24,455 bases of DNA, taken from Corallochytrium limacisporum (Eukaryota > Opisthokonta). A model generated the notes under the pieces. That model searched no databases and was not told the DNA's origin. It saw only the letters and a list, made by a program, of their open reading frames with translations. A program made the position numbers and the translations under genes. The stretch's first letter is position 1, and each line of letters opens with the position of its first letter. The stretch is from assembly GCA_002811645.1 (NCBI GenBank), contig PDIP01000073.1:261929-286383 (forward strand). The letters run 5' to 3'. This document shows, in pieces, positions 9,055 to 18,974 of the stretch.

Positions 9055-11093
9055 TGAAAAATAGATCCCTACTTCAGGTACATTTTGTACGTACGGTTTG
9101 AAATGGACCGGCCGTGTACGCCAATGACCTAGCTTTGGAATCTCCGCTCGACCAATGGGATGACTGGTAAGACATTTCACGGAACTCCGACTTTCCGTGG
9201 TTAATGTATGGGAAAAATGTTTGGCAAACTTTGATGTTTCACTTTGATTCTTTTTATTCCGCCCTACCATCCCCACCTGTCCAGGTCTTCGCTCCAGCAC
9301 GGATGTGAAATTATGGACAAACAACGCTGTTGTATTGTTTTCCAATACTTTCATCATCAGACGAGAATTGGCCCAGAGTCCGGGATAGCTGGACAGTTCG
9401 GAGCCTCCTGGGCCCTTCTCTACCCGGCCAACGGGTAACCAGAAACACCACCATCCAGGAAGACTTGTGTCAGAAAAGCTATAGATTTCCTATGACAACA
9501 ATCAACCTACTGTGGGGGTGGGTTGGGAAGGAGGAGGCAGAAAGCAAGGATCGGTGCTAGATTGTCTCGTGTCTCGACTTCAAAAGCCCCGGGAGAAGTC
9601 TCCCTGCTGGCGAGGAGGAACGGTGAACCCCGCGGTGGCGGTGGGGTGTGAGTGTGTGTGATTTCACGCTTGTCGTGCCGCGCATGTGTTACGGTAGATT
9701 CACTATGAAAACAGCGATGGTCCCGAAGACGCGGAAACGAGGGTTTGACGCAGTTTGGTCCGGGAGATGATCACACCCCTTTTCCTTTCCCTGAGTTCAC
9801 TATGGTAGAGGACGAAGGGGAACGCAAGGCGGACGCAGATGGCGTAATTTTTCTTGCGCCTGCTCACCCGAGGACACGACTGCTTGAGTAGTGAAAGTAT
9901 GGAGGCGGCGAGGTTCTCCTCCGTTCACAGTTGCAACACTGCTGCCAATTTTCTGATAATCATAAACATCACAGATGGTACCTTTTCATAATCAACATAT
10001 GGGAACGACCGTCTGTGGGTGATTTGTTTCTGGGGAAACTTTCGTCTGGAATGGGAGAAAACGGCGGTGGTACCCGGCAGTTAATTATAGGTCTATCGTA
10101 TACTGGATTCCGTATGTGCATACTAAGTAAACCGGAATATTAATAAAGACTTAACAACCACCCAAAAGAGGACACATGCAAACAGGTTCTGGAGCCGACG
10201 AGCTGCTGCTCAGTCCTTTTCTCCTTGGTTTCTATTGGCTGCCCAGCGGTAGGCGACGAGGTTTTCTTTCGAAACCAGTGGGCTTACCGCTCTCGCTCGC
10301 ACTCTCCTTTTTTTTTTTCCAGTGCGTCGCAGGACAAGAAAATCCAATAAAGGATCGTGGAGTTGGTCAATGTTGGGCCCATACTTTCATTTCCACCATT
10401 GCTTCCATTCCGGTTAGGGATTTGAAATGTTTGAAAAATGAAAACACACACACGGTTGCTCCCCCTCACCCTTTCCTCCCAACACCTTCTGCGCGCTCGG
10501 GGGTTGCCCGTGGGTGCCGGGGCCACCTACTTCCTCGGCGTGGAATGGTCCTCCTTCGCTAAGCAATCGAAAAAGCTCTTACCGACAGACCCGTTGCCCC
10601 CACCCACTTAACCGCCCGCCTTACCCGCCTATCGGGACGAAAGGTGCCATTTGTTTCAAAAGGACAAACTACGAATGCCCGCAAACAAAAAAGGGAAGCA
10701 GAAGAAAAGAGAGACAAGGCCAAAGGGGAACGAATTAAAAAAAACCAAAAACCAAGGTCAACCCAAAGCCCAACGGTGGGAGACAGTTGAACGAGTCTTG
10801 AGAAAAGATGAACCGATCCAAGCGAATAAAACGGGCAGGGTGGATGATCGGTTGAGGAAGGAAAAAAAGGAAAGTGGGACGAGCGAGGGAGGTGGTGAGA
10901 AGTGGTTCCATAGAAACAGCGTCCCTAATCGCCTTGTGCGTTTTGCCTAGTTCATTCAGTATACAACCCCACGCCACTTCGGGGGAACGGAAGGCAAGGC
11001 AGAGGGACCAGAGAGTAGAAGAGCTGAGGCCAGGACCCGTGCCGGGAAGACAGCAGTCGGTAGGGCGTGTGGAGAAAGTATGGAACTGCCGAG

Positions 11094-11229
11094 TACTGAA
11101 AGTATCGAAAATCTTGGACAAAGGGCTGGACGCGCGATTGGGAGCGTGTAGATCCAGGCGAGAGGTTTCTTGCGACACTGAACTGCACGTACTCTGTTCG
11201 GTAGTGAAAGTACTGAAGAATGGACAGAA
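11094..11229 (+). repeat. pair of degenerate direct repeats, ~109-bp spacing
   Basis: The sequence TACTGAAAGTATCGAAAATC followed by TTGGACA (11094-11120) is echoed at 11203-11227 as TAGTGAAAGTACTGAAGAAT followed by GGACA. Mismatches are few, with a 2-bp length difference. I cannot assign it to a known element. Confidence 0.45.
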
Positions 11230-12537
11230 TCGGACAAAATCGAAAAAGTGAAAGCCTGGAGAGAGGTGAAGGAGGGAAAACAAGGAGGGAGAGAACCGGG
11301 GAGAGCCCCGAGCGGGGGGGAGGGGGGGAGGAGAAAAAAATTTTCTTCCTTCCCCTGTTTGTGTTATTTGGGTCATCGGATGGCCATACACTCGGTACCC
11401 AAAATGGGATACCCCCCTCACCTTCAGGGGGTTGGGGAACGGTCCTCAATCATTAACTCTCTGGTTTCCTCGCGTTCCGTTTCTTCTTCGCACCTTCCTC
11501 AATGAGTTTTGTTCCCTTATTCGGCAAAGCCGACGAACAAGTGACCGAAAAGGCCCCGTCACACTGAACGTTAAATTCGGATGACATACGTCTCCTTTTT
11601 TCTCAGTTTCGGATTTTTAGTAGTAAATGTAATGACTGGACACGTCAGGTGAATCACAAAGCGACTGCCTGAAGGTGAGCTCCAGGACCAGACAGTGTAC
11701 CAATGGCCGTCTCGGAGGCGAGGGAGAAGGCTGGGGAAGGGGAAAAAATTATCGACATATGACACCCGTCCGCCTCCGCCCCCCCCTCCTCCCCCCCTCC
11801 CCCTTCTTGTTGAGCACGGCAAAGACAAGTTCTCGCACCACCGTGTGTGCGCGGCTGCGGCCGAACCCATACTGAAGAACAGGAGAAAAATGACGGGTCC
11901 ACTTGCGGTGGGAGGACACTGCATAAAATGATAGCGATGGCACTAAAGTAAAATGTGGTTTCTCTTCGCCCAGGGGGGTTCTGCGGAGTTACAAGTAGTA
12001 GTTGTCCTGGGAGTTCTTTGTGGACAGTGGTAGACTCTTGTGAGGGTGTGTGGCACTTACTGTATTCCATGGAGCGTGTTGGTTGTATTTTTCGACAGTG
12101 CAGAACCAGGAGTTTGTAACGTTATCGAACAACAATATACTCCGAGTAATGGGTTTGTGCGTATTCTGGTGTGGTTTTTGTGCACCCCGGTGTATGTGCA
12201 TCGGGTGGCGTCCCTGAGACCTGTATGCAGGTATTTCGCGTACCATACTGTATGACAATACTATGCACAACCAAAGAAATTGTCAACTATTCTGCGGGTT
12301 CAGATGTAACCGGTGTTGCCCAATCATATCAACAACAACTGGGCAGAGAAAAATTACGAAACCAACCTTTACGTCCGGCCAGAACCAACAGCCTGTCCGT
12401 AGAAACAGGATCAGTGAGTTGCGGGCAATTCATTGAACACGACAAAGGGGCATTCTACAATTCCGAAGTTATTAGCGAACAATAGAACAGAACTAGGAAG
12501 AAAGCAGATAAGGACACAGACCATAAAAACAGAAACT

Positions 12538-14571
12538 ATGGATCCTGCTATTCCTCGGTCAAGTTGGGAAGATGGCACTCCCGTGGCGCCTTCCATGGCT
12601 GCCACTTTCGAGGGTGACCTGGGACAACCGTCTAGCACTAGCAATGTGCGTCCAGGCAGCAGCGACGACATGGCCATGAGCTCGAGCACGTTATTTACTA
12701 AGTCCAACGTGGCTCCCTCAGCAACTAACGGTATCACCAACGGCAACGGCTCCCCAGAGTCTCCAACTCCACCGCCGTCAGCCAAGAAGAAGTTCGGTGC
12801 ATGGGATGGTGTGTTTGTCACAGTCGCGCTAAACTTAATCGGCGTCATTACGTTCCTGCGTACGGGTCGCACAGTGGGTGAAGCTGGTGTCATTGAAGGC
12901 TTTCTTATTATCACAGTGGCCATGTCTTTCTCCCTGTTCACTCCCATGAGCATGTTTGGTATCCTCAGTCACACATCCATCAAGGGTGGCGACATTTACC
13001 ACATTCTGGCACACACAATGGGCATTAAGTTTGGTGCTACCATGGGTGTGACTTACATTCTGAGCCAGATGGCCATCATTGCACTTTATATTACGGGTTT
13101 TGCTGAAGCATTCAGCGAGAGCATGGGATGGGATGGTCCTTGGCCCGTGCGTTTTGTGGGCCTCGTAGCCCTTGTGGTCCTCGTCGGGTTGGTGGCCATG
13201 GGTGTCGGTTGGGTTGTGCGCCTACAGATCTTGTTCATTCTGGCAATTTTGCTGGCTCTTTTGGATCTGTTGATTGGTGTGTTTGTTGTCGAGGGCTGCG
13301 ACCCCACAGACCCCAATTGCAACCAGGTAGTCGGATTGGGCAACAGCGCCTTCTCAGACAACGTTTTGCCAGCGTACACGGAGGGAGAGAACTTTTTCAC
13401 CATTTTTGCAGTCTTCTTCCCGGCTGCCAGTGGTGTGTTGGCGGGTACCAACATCTATAAGGACATTCGCAACCCGTCCGAGAACCTACCAAAGGGTACG
13501 ATCTGGGGTGTGATCTCCACCTATTTCCTGTACGTACTGATTGCCCTCCTGTTGGCCGCTGTTGTTACTCGCGACGGTCTCATCAACGATCCGCTCATCC
13601 AGGCTGAGGTCTCTCTCGTGCGCTGGCTGTATATTATCGGTGTCTACCTGGCTTCGTTGTCCAGTGCACTGACTACCCTATGCGGTGCCCCACGTGTGCT
13701 CCGTTCAATTGCCATGGAGGGATCTGTCCCGCTGATGAAGCATTTGGCTCCGGGTACAGGCTCCAATGATGAGCCTCTGCGTGCCCTAGCCTTTATATCT
13801 CTGGGTACCTGTGCGTTGTTGTTTATCGGTCAGCTTGACATCATTGCACCTATTGTCACCATGTTTGTTATTCTGGCCTACACCAGTGTGAATTACTCCT
13901 TCTTTGCTCTGATGCAGGGAGGTTCCCGTGACGAGGATGAGAAACGCGGTAACGGTGAACTTGACTCTGGCATTGACATTGAAGTGGAAATCAAGGAGCC
14001 CGAACCCACTTCTGGCGGTCGCTTGCCTTCCCCACGTCTGCCCAAGTCCCTGGCCGCCCCGGTACGGGGTGTGAAACAAATCTACGAGTTATCCGAACGG
14101 ATTGGTGAACTGCAACTGCAGACTGGTGACATTGACGTCAATGACACCCACGGTGAGCCCTGGACCAAGAAGTTCAAGTACGCCAACAAGTGGGTTGCAC
14201 TAATCTTTGCCCTGTGGGGTGTGTGCACTATGTTCCTGATCAACTGGATTGCCGCTTTGTGCGCATACGTGTTTGTGGCCATCATCTATGTCTACATCAT
14301 GTATCTGAATCCGTACACTACTCCGGGTGCTGCCAAGTATAGTCTGCTGCGTGCTTTCAAGCAACTTATGTGGAACTGGTGGGTCGGCTTCAAGTATGTT
14401 GTTACTGGCTGTCGCAAGAACGACAAGACTGAGTTTGTGCAGGTCACAGGACTCCGTAGTGAGGACGAAGGCCCAGCGACCGGAAACGGTGGTGGCCTCG
14501 CCATGCAGGAGAATGTCGGTGGCGATTGGGTCGAAGCGGAAGACTCCACGAGCGAAAGCGGTGGAATGTAA
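12538..14571 (+). CDS. SLC12A8: SLC12A8-like cation-chloride cotransporter family protein
   Basis: This encodes 677 residues in the SLC12 (APC superfamily) fold. After an ~84-residue polar N-terminus, TM1 begins with AWDGVF and LNLIGVITFLRTG (residues 88-110), then VGEAGV. Further matches to the SLC12A8 branch are YITGFAE (184-190), VVRLQ (226-230), the run FFTIFAVFFPAASGVLAG (286-303), CGAPRVL (382-388) and GQLDIIAPIVT (431-441). About ten membrane segments precede a polar loop (~462-545), and a last hydrophobic pair spans ~551-590, as in SLC12A8 (human length about 714). SLC12A8 has been proposed to carry polyamines/amino acids or nicotinamide mononucleotide, the latter disputed, so the substrate is open. 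The ATG at 12538 (A at -3, G at +4) is the first in frame; upstream the frame is open only from a TTG. There are no introns. Confidence 0.9.
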   Translation: MDPAIPRSSWEDGTPVAPSMAATFEGDLGQPSSTSNVRPGSSDDMAMSSSTLFTKSNVAPSATNGITNGNGSPESPTPPPSAKKKFGAWDGVFVTVALNLIGVITFLRTGRTVGEAGVIEGFLIITVAMSFSLFTPMSMFGILSHTSIKGGDIYHILAHTMGIKFGATMGVTYILSQMAIIALYITGFAEAFSESMGWDGPWPVRFVGLVALVVLVGLVAMGVGWVVRLQILFILAILLALLDLLIGVFVVEGCDPTDPNCNQVVGLGNSAFSDNVLPAYTEGENFFTIFAVFFPAASGVLAGTNIYKDIRNPSENLPKGTIWGVISTYFLYVLIALLLAAVVTRDGLINDPLIQAEVSLVRWLYIIGVYLASLSSALTTLCGAPRVLRSIAMEGSVPLMKHLAPGTGSNDEPLRALAFISLGTCALLFIGQLDIIAPIVTMFVILAYTSVNYSFFALMQGGSRDEDEKRGNGELDSGIDIEVEIKEPEPTSGGRLPSPRLPKSLAAPVRGVKQIYELSERIGELQLQTGDIDVNDTHGEPWTKKFKYANKWVALIFALWGVCTMFLINWIAALCAYVFVAIIYVYIMYLNPYTTPGAAKYSLLRAFKQLMWNWWVGFKYVVTGCRKNDKTEFVQVTGLRSEDEGPATGNGGGLAMQENVGGDWVEAEDSTSESGGM

Positions 14572-14693
14572 AACAACAGCAGAACATACTTCGTCAGCGT
14601 CAGCATGTGTTTCATTAGTTTTCAGGGATGGCAAAATTGTTTGCAAGAGCTTCCTCCTGGCATTTCATTTTCATTACATACATCATTTTTTAC

Positions 14694-14699
14694 ATTAAA
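14694..14699 (+). terminator. putative poly(A) signal ATTAAA
   Basis: ATTAAA, the commonest variant of AATAAA, lies ~122 nt after the SLC12A8-like stop codon in an AT-rich stretch, a plausible distance for 3'-end formation. Confidence 0.4.
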
Positions 14700-14975
14700 C
14701 CATCTGTAGACAGAGACAGTCTGTCCCTTGGACGTGCGTGCCTTTATTGACTGGCGTTTGTGTCCTCAGCATGCATAAACCCTTGTGCACACAACGGGAT
14801 CTCACACCACTAGGGAACAATCAGGGTCGCCCGAGGCTTGTTCGCAGACCGTTTGCGAGCACTGCGGGCATATCCGGTTCTCGTTACCGACCAGACAGGG
14901 GGAGGGGCTGGTCCAGTGGTACCATAGAACGCAAAACGGAAACCCTCTCCCCTCTTTCCATGCCAGCGCCCTCCT

Positions 14976-14992
14976 CCCCCCCCCCCGGGGGG
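14976..14992. repeat. C11/G6 homopolymer palindrome
   Basis: A run of 11 C is followed immediately by 6 G, flanked by CTCCT on the left and ACCTCC on the right. It is the same class as the elements at 9022, 20715 and 23511. Confidence 0.6.
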
Positions 14993-15413
14993 ACCTCCTT
15001 GCCCCCCTCTCACGGGAATATTTGCGCGCCAAAAGGCTCTCCATTTTGCCCTTCTTTGCTACCGTTTTCCTTTCGAGTCCCTGCAGAGAGTGCCAGTCCG
15101 TGGAGAAGGGGCCCGGGGATGAAGAAAGCCAGAACGGGAAAGGGTGGGTTGAACTGGCGGGATGAAGATTGAGTGTGCTTTGGTTCTGACAGATTCGATT
15201 GTCCGTTCCGGATGAACATTTCGTATGGTTTGCAGCTTTCATAATGTAGACAGTGACATGTATTTCAGATTTTCACTTTCTCCTGCGCAAGGCTGTGATT
15301 ATGGACCTGGGCAATAAATGAACGACCTAGACGACCCCGCAGAATTGATCACTGCATAGGACAGGTTACATTGTGGGACACTCGTATTACAGAAAAAGGG
15401 AAACAGAGACAGC

Positions 15414-16835
15414 ATGCCTACCTCAGGAGCACCTAACGTGGTTACCTCCGAGGATCCCACCTTGGAGCGTACGTTTCGGGGTCACCGGGACACAATCAAT
15501 GCCGTTGACTTCAACCCCAATATGAAGCAGGCTGCATCCGCGTCCATGGACGGCAGTGTCATGGTCTGGAACTTTAAACCACAGATGCGTGCCTTCCGCT
15601 TTCAAGGACACAAAGACGGGGTATATGCGCTGAAGTTCAGTCCGAACGGCGGACTGATCCTCACGGGTTCACGTGACTGTACTGCACGTCTGTGGATCCC
15701 CGGTGTCAAGGGAGAATCTATCGTTTTCAAAGCGCACACTGGTTCTGTGCGTGCGGTAGACTTCAGTTCCACGGGCCGCTTCTTCCTCACAGCCAGTGAT
15801 GACAAAACTGTCAAGGTCTGGTCTACGAATCGCCAGCGCTTCCAGTACTCTCTCAGCGGCCACATCAACTGGGTCCGCAGTGCCAAGTTTGCTCCGGACG
15901 ACCGCATGATCGTCTCCGGTGGTGATGATAAGACCGTAAAACTGTGGGACACGGGCAGCCACAAGTGTCTACACACCTTTCACGACCATTCTGCCCTGGT
16001 CACCACCGTCGCGTTTCACCCGGATGGCACGTGTGTCGCGGCAGCGAGTGCGGACCAGAGCATTAAGGTCTGGGATCTTCGCGTGAATCGACTCTTGCAA
16101 CACTATCAGGCACACAAGGACGCCGTCACCGACATCTCCTTCCACCCCACTGGTAACTATCTGCTTTCCAGTTCGAATGACACAACTTTGAAGATCTGGG
16201 ACCTGCAGGAAGGGCACCTCTTCTACACGCTGCACGGCCACAAGGCACCGTCAACAGCTGTTGCCTTCTCTCCGGACGGCGAATACTTTGCTAGCGGCGG
16301 TGCTGACAACCAGGTCATGATCTGGAAGACCAACTTTGACACATCACCAGTCTACGAAGACGGTCTAGTGCCGGGGGCGGCGGCCAGAGCCCATCCCGGG
16401 GCCTCAGCGGCTGCTTACGCCGCCGCATCCGTGGCGACAACGCCCGGCCCCAAAGCCGCCACCCGCAAAGCACCTGCATCGAAGCGAGGCCCCGCACCCT
16501 CTGCTGCCGCCGCTTCCTCTGCTGCACACAACGTCAGCGCCAGCAGCGCAGTCCCCAACACAATGTCCCGGGATCCGGAGGTTGTTGATGTGGGACCGGC
16601 CATCTTCAACCCGAACAGTGCCTCAGCTGCAGCTCACGTCGGTGAGGAACCCATCACAACTCCGCTGGAGACCCGGAGCATGCCCCAGGACATTGCTGAT
16701 GCTCTTATGCACATCTACGGCCAGCTGGATGTACTCACGCAGACGGTAAGCATCTTAGAGGAACGCCTCACTATGGCGGAGGATAAGGTCAGCGAAGCGC
16801 TTAGCGGAGTGTATGGCTCACAGCGACCCGCCTGA
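15414..16835 (+). CDS. POC1: POC1 centriolar WD40 protein
   Basis: The 473-residue product has seven WD40 repeats over residues ~17-312, each with GH near its start and a closing WD-type dipeptide (VWNF, LWIP, VWST, LWDT, VWDL, IWDL, IWKT). A low-complexity Ala/Pro/Ser linker (~318-420) follows. The C-terminal coiled coil carries the POC1 signature [16 protein letters not shown] (~437-452). Length and order match human POC1B (478 residues). POC1 binds the centriole wall and is needed for centriole and basal body stability, so the organism very probably builds centrioles or flagella at some stage. The ATG at 15414 has A at -3. Two short upstream ORFs precede it. It converges on NDUFA5, with 162 bp between stop codons. 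There are no introns. Confidence 0.95.
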   Translation: MPTSGAPNVVTSEDPTLERTFRGHRDTINAVDFNPNMKQAASASMDGSVMVWNFKPQMRAFRFQGHKDGVYALKFSPNGGLILTGSRDCTARLWIPGVKGESIVFKAHTGSVRAVDFSSTGRFFLTASDDKTVKVWSTNRQRFQYSLSGHINWVRSAKFAPDDRMIVSGGDDKTVKLWDTGSHKCLHTFHDHSALVTTVAFHPDGTCVAAASADQSIKVWDLRVNRLLQHYQAHKDAVTDISFHPTGNYLLSSSNDTTLKIWDLQEGHLFYTLHGHKAPSTAVAFSPDGEYFASGGADNQVMIWKTNFDTSPVYEDGLVPGAAARAHPGASAAAYAAASVATTPGPKAATRKAPASKRGPAPSAAAASSAAHNVSASSAVPNTMSRDPEVVDVGPAIFNPNSASAAAHVGEEPITTPLETRSMPQDIADALMHIYGQLDVLTQTVSILEERLTMAEDKVSEALSGVYGSQRPA

Positions 16836-16940
16836 GAAAAGGGTGAGAGTCTAGAGTACACCTAATCACATAAGACATAGAATACCATTTCATAAAAGAA
16901 AAGCATGGCAATTTTGCGACTTCTGATCTACACTTCTGTT

Positions 16941-16946
16941 TTTAAT
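16941..16946 (-). terminator. putative poly(A) signal ATTAAA for NDUFA5
   Basis: ATTAAA on the minus strand lies ~52 nt past the NDUFA5 stop codon, within the short spacer shared with the POC1 3' end. Confidence 0.4.
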
Positions 16947-16997
16947 ATTTACTATGTGTGTTTACTTTCCGGTGCTTTCTAATGTACGCCCGGAAAC

Positions 16998-17354
16998 TCA
17001 AGGCCATTTCCACTGGTTGTGAGGAGGGTCCTGCTCCAAAGGTTCCCACACCTTTTGCTCTTTCATCTTGGCAATGAGGTCCAGTTCACATTCAGCCTGC
17101 TTGATTAGTTCCTCTGCGAACCCACAACCAATAGTAGCCTCGAAAGCCTCTGTGTTCTCATCCTTCTGCACACTGTTCAGGCGGAACTGAGTCGTTCGCT
17201 CCGTGTACTTGCGATACTGGGATTCCTTTGGCAATTCAGCCAATGCATGCAAAGTCTTTTGGTAAAGATTTAATAATATGGGCCGGGCGTTTGTGATAGT
17301 TTGGTAACCAGCCATAGGCAGATCTTTGCCCACACGTTTCATTCCCGAGTTCAT
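16998..17354 (-). CDS. NDUFA5: NADH dehydrogenase 1 alpha subcomplex subunit 5
   Basis: The 118-residue product is a clear NDUFA5 (complex I B13 subunit, PF04716 family), close to the usual ~116 residues. Diagnostic stretches are LYQKTLHALAELPKESQY and RKYTE near residues 30-52, then AEELIKQAECELDLIAKM, and the C-terminal WEPLEQDPPHNQWKWP. It is a nuclear-encoded accessory subunit of the matrix arm of mitochondrial complex I, so the cell has aerobic mitochondria. In-frame ATGs at residues 1, 5 and 14 are all possible starts; residue 14 (MAGY) lines up best with the animal start (MAG). No obvious cleavable presequence is visible, as is usual for this subunit. The gene lies tail-to-tail with POC1. 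Confidence 0.95.
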   Translation of the reverse strand: MNSGMKRVGKDLPMAGYQTITNARPILLNLYQKTLHALAELPKESQYRKYTERTTQFRLNSVQKDENTEAFEATIGCGFAEELIKQAECELDLIAKMKEQKVWEPLEQDPPHNQWKWP

Positions 17355-17908
17355 TGTGAACGGCTCCGAAGAAAGAAATCCTTATAAACAACCCTTAGAA
17401 TCTGTCACCTCGTCGTTACAACGCTTTTTGATCACATGCCTATTGTTACTTCCTAAGTACCTACAGTGTATACTACTGCTCAGCAACCATACCGTATTGC
17501 CAGCTATCTACGCGCAGAACCACGGCTCCACTCGGGCCCAGGCCTTCAGTTCCAGGGAGTGATTGCACCTGAACCGACCGCGCAGACTGCACACACGTCC
17601 CCAGAGCACATTTCCGGTGTGTTTCCCATATAACCACAGTACCCCCAGTGCCCCCAGTACCAGCCACTCGGTGCTAGCCTCCACCACTTCTGGTTTTCTT
17701 CGTCGCCTTGTTTTGTTTGGCATTGTGATTTTTTTACTGATTCAAGTCTTCAGATATATTTGTATATGATTAGTAATCTAGACAGTCCAGCCACGGATAC
17801 TCCCAAATTTAGGCCCCGTCCACACGAGCTATATTTTGGAATCAGGAAAATCAAATATTAAACGGTTGCCCTCGACGAAAGCCGTTCGGACCCGCTCGAC
17901 AGCAAGGT
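17355..17908. other. intergenic region upstream of NDUFA5
   Basis: This must hold the NDUFA5 promoter (minus strand). A small CAGTACCCC-type direct repeat lies at 17637-17663. I looked for the missing front half of the phosphodiesterase domain (the HNxxHA and HDxxHP histidine motifs) and did not see it here. Confidence 0.5.
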
Positions 17909-18374
17909 TTGGATCGTGAAACCTATCGCAGTATGTGACAAGGAATCATCGACTTCATTCTGTTTACTGATATGGCCCGCCAGGCTGAGCTCATGAAGCT
18001 TTTGAACAAGGCTGTGGAGACCGGCAATATGGCCGCATGATTGTGTGTGAGTTGGTCGTGAAGTGTGCCGACATTGGAAGCACATCCCGCCAACGTTGCT
18101 GACAAATGGGCTGATGGCTTGCTCGAAGAAGTTTTTCGCAGAGCGACCACGAAACGGCCATGGGTCTCCCAGTTGCACCCTTCATGGATCGCGACAGGGT
18201 AACGAAAGCAGGCGCAGATGGGCTTCATCTCCCTTTGTTTTGCTGCCCATGTTTGAGTCAGCCAGCAAGCTGTTCCCAGCACTGGATGAGCCTATTACGG
18301 GGCCGATCCGCAGAGCCCTATCTTACTATTCCGCTGGGAAAGAACAGGAGGCCCAGAAGTACGCCACGAATTAG
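17909..18374 (+). pseudogene. decayed cyclic nucleotide phosphodiesterase (PDE9-like), 3' half
   Basis: Successive fragments in different frames follow the second half of the PDEase_I catalytic domain in the right order: IIDFILFTDMARQAELM (from 17945, frame 2), VVKCADIG (18055, frame 1), [14 protein letters not shown] (~18095, frame 2), [16 protein letters not shown] (18160, frame 1), QMGFIS (~18215, frame 2) and [13 protein letters not shown] (18243, frame 0), ending at TAG 18372-18374. Frames are given as start position modulo 3. At least five frameshifts are needed, and TGA at 17936 interrupts the first fragment where an Arg is usual. The usual His after TDMAR is Gln, while the metal-ligand Asp of CADIG remains. 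[11 protein letters not shown] and LFP fit PDE9 best. The N-terminal half with the metal-binding histidines is missing. It cannot encode an active enzyme. Confidence 0.85.
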
Positions 18375-18974
18375 GCAAAGATGCCGGTGAGGTCGAAGGG
18401 GCATAGGATGCGATTCGATGGATGAGAAATTGATCATCACCGGGGGAATCATATTATTCATCACCATCATCGTCAAACCCAACATATCACCATCTTCGGA
18501 GATGCTATAGAAGATCCACAAGATCATAGTTAGTTACTTTGCAGCTGATATGATGCTACGCACCCGCAGGACGATCAGACGCCCGTGGACACGCGATCGT
18601 ATCCCTCCTCCGGTTGGTGATAATCGAATATGGGAACCCCCCTCCCCAAACCGTTCCCTTGTTCGCCGACCCCCCCTTCACAGTCAACAGCCCAGAGCGT
18701 CTCGATGGAATCTGCCTCTGCACAGTGACCTTTGTGACGTCTTTTCCACCAATCTCTGCCTTACTACTCCCATGCTGAGGCGTAGATGTGTGGAAAAAGG
18801 TATGAAGAGCGAAGGCGGTGAAATCAATACGGACCTGTTATTGCTCTCAGCGACACTCATAGATATAAACGACTACTCAATCCAGAATAACGATGACGTA
18901 GCCCTCAGTTGCGCATGGGGTATCTTTTCCAATTCATATCTCGATTACATTGTCGTCTTGTGAGCTCGAAGGTC
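18375..18974. other. intergenic region upstream of phosphatase
   Basis: There is no recognisable gene. A plus-strand frame at 18550-18963 is Arg/Pro-rich and unlike any family I know; it ends just before the phosphatase start and is probably chance. Some of this DNA may be flanking sequence of the phosphodiesterase pseudogene. Confidence 0.45.

Larger units (their letters stand above)
8639..12537. other. 3.9-kb divergent intergenic region
   Basis: This separates the minus-strand KANSL2-like gene from the plus-strand transporter, so it must hold both promoters. I found no coding match. Minus-strand frames at 8947-9357 and 10735-11421 are biased (Ser/Pro/Phe runs) and look accidental. It holds a poly(C)/poly(G) hairpin at 9022-9054, a cluster of TGAAAGTA motifs between 9346 and 11212, a purine-only stretch around 11220-11340 and a pyrimidine tract around 11765-11810. 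Confidence 0.55.
14572..15413. other. intergenic region between transporter and POC1
   Basis: This contains the 3' UTR of the transporter, a C11/G6 hairpin at 14976-14992 and the POC1 leader. Open frames over 14738-15242 on both strands are Pro/Gly-rich and centred on the hairpin; I see no homology. Two short upstream ORFs precede POC1: ATG at 15301 (6 codons) and ATG at 15318 (13 codons, ending in TAG at 15357-15359). Confidence 0.55.

Noticed and set aside
4599-9362. Shared 16-mer ACTTTCATCATCAGAC at 4599-4614 and 9347-9362
   Set aside because: One 16-bp match within 24 kb is not far from chance, and the flanks do not align convincingly. It is probably coincidence.
10735-11421. Minus-strand frame of 228 codons
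   Set aside because: Ser/Phe/Pro/Leu-rich reading of a purine-only plus strand. Apparent internal repeats (FQYF, FRYF) are explained by the TGAAAGTA DNA repeats.
18550-18963. Plus-strand frame of 137 codons just before the phosphatase
   Set aside because: It is Arg/Pro-rich at first and shows no homology. It overlaps the possible phosphatase leader in another frame.
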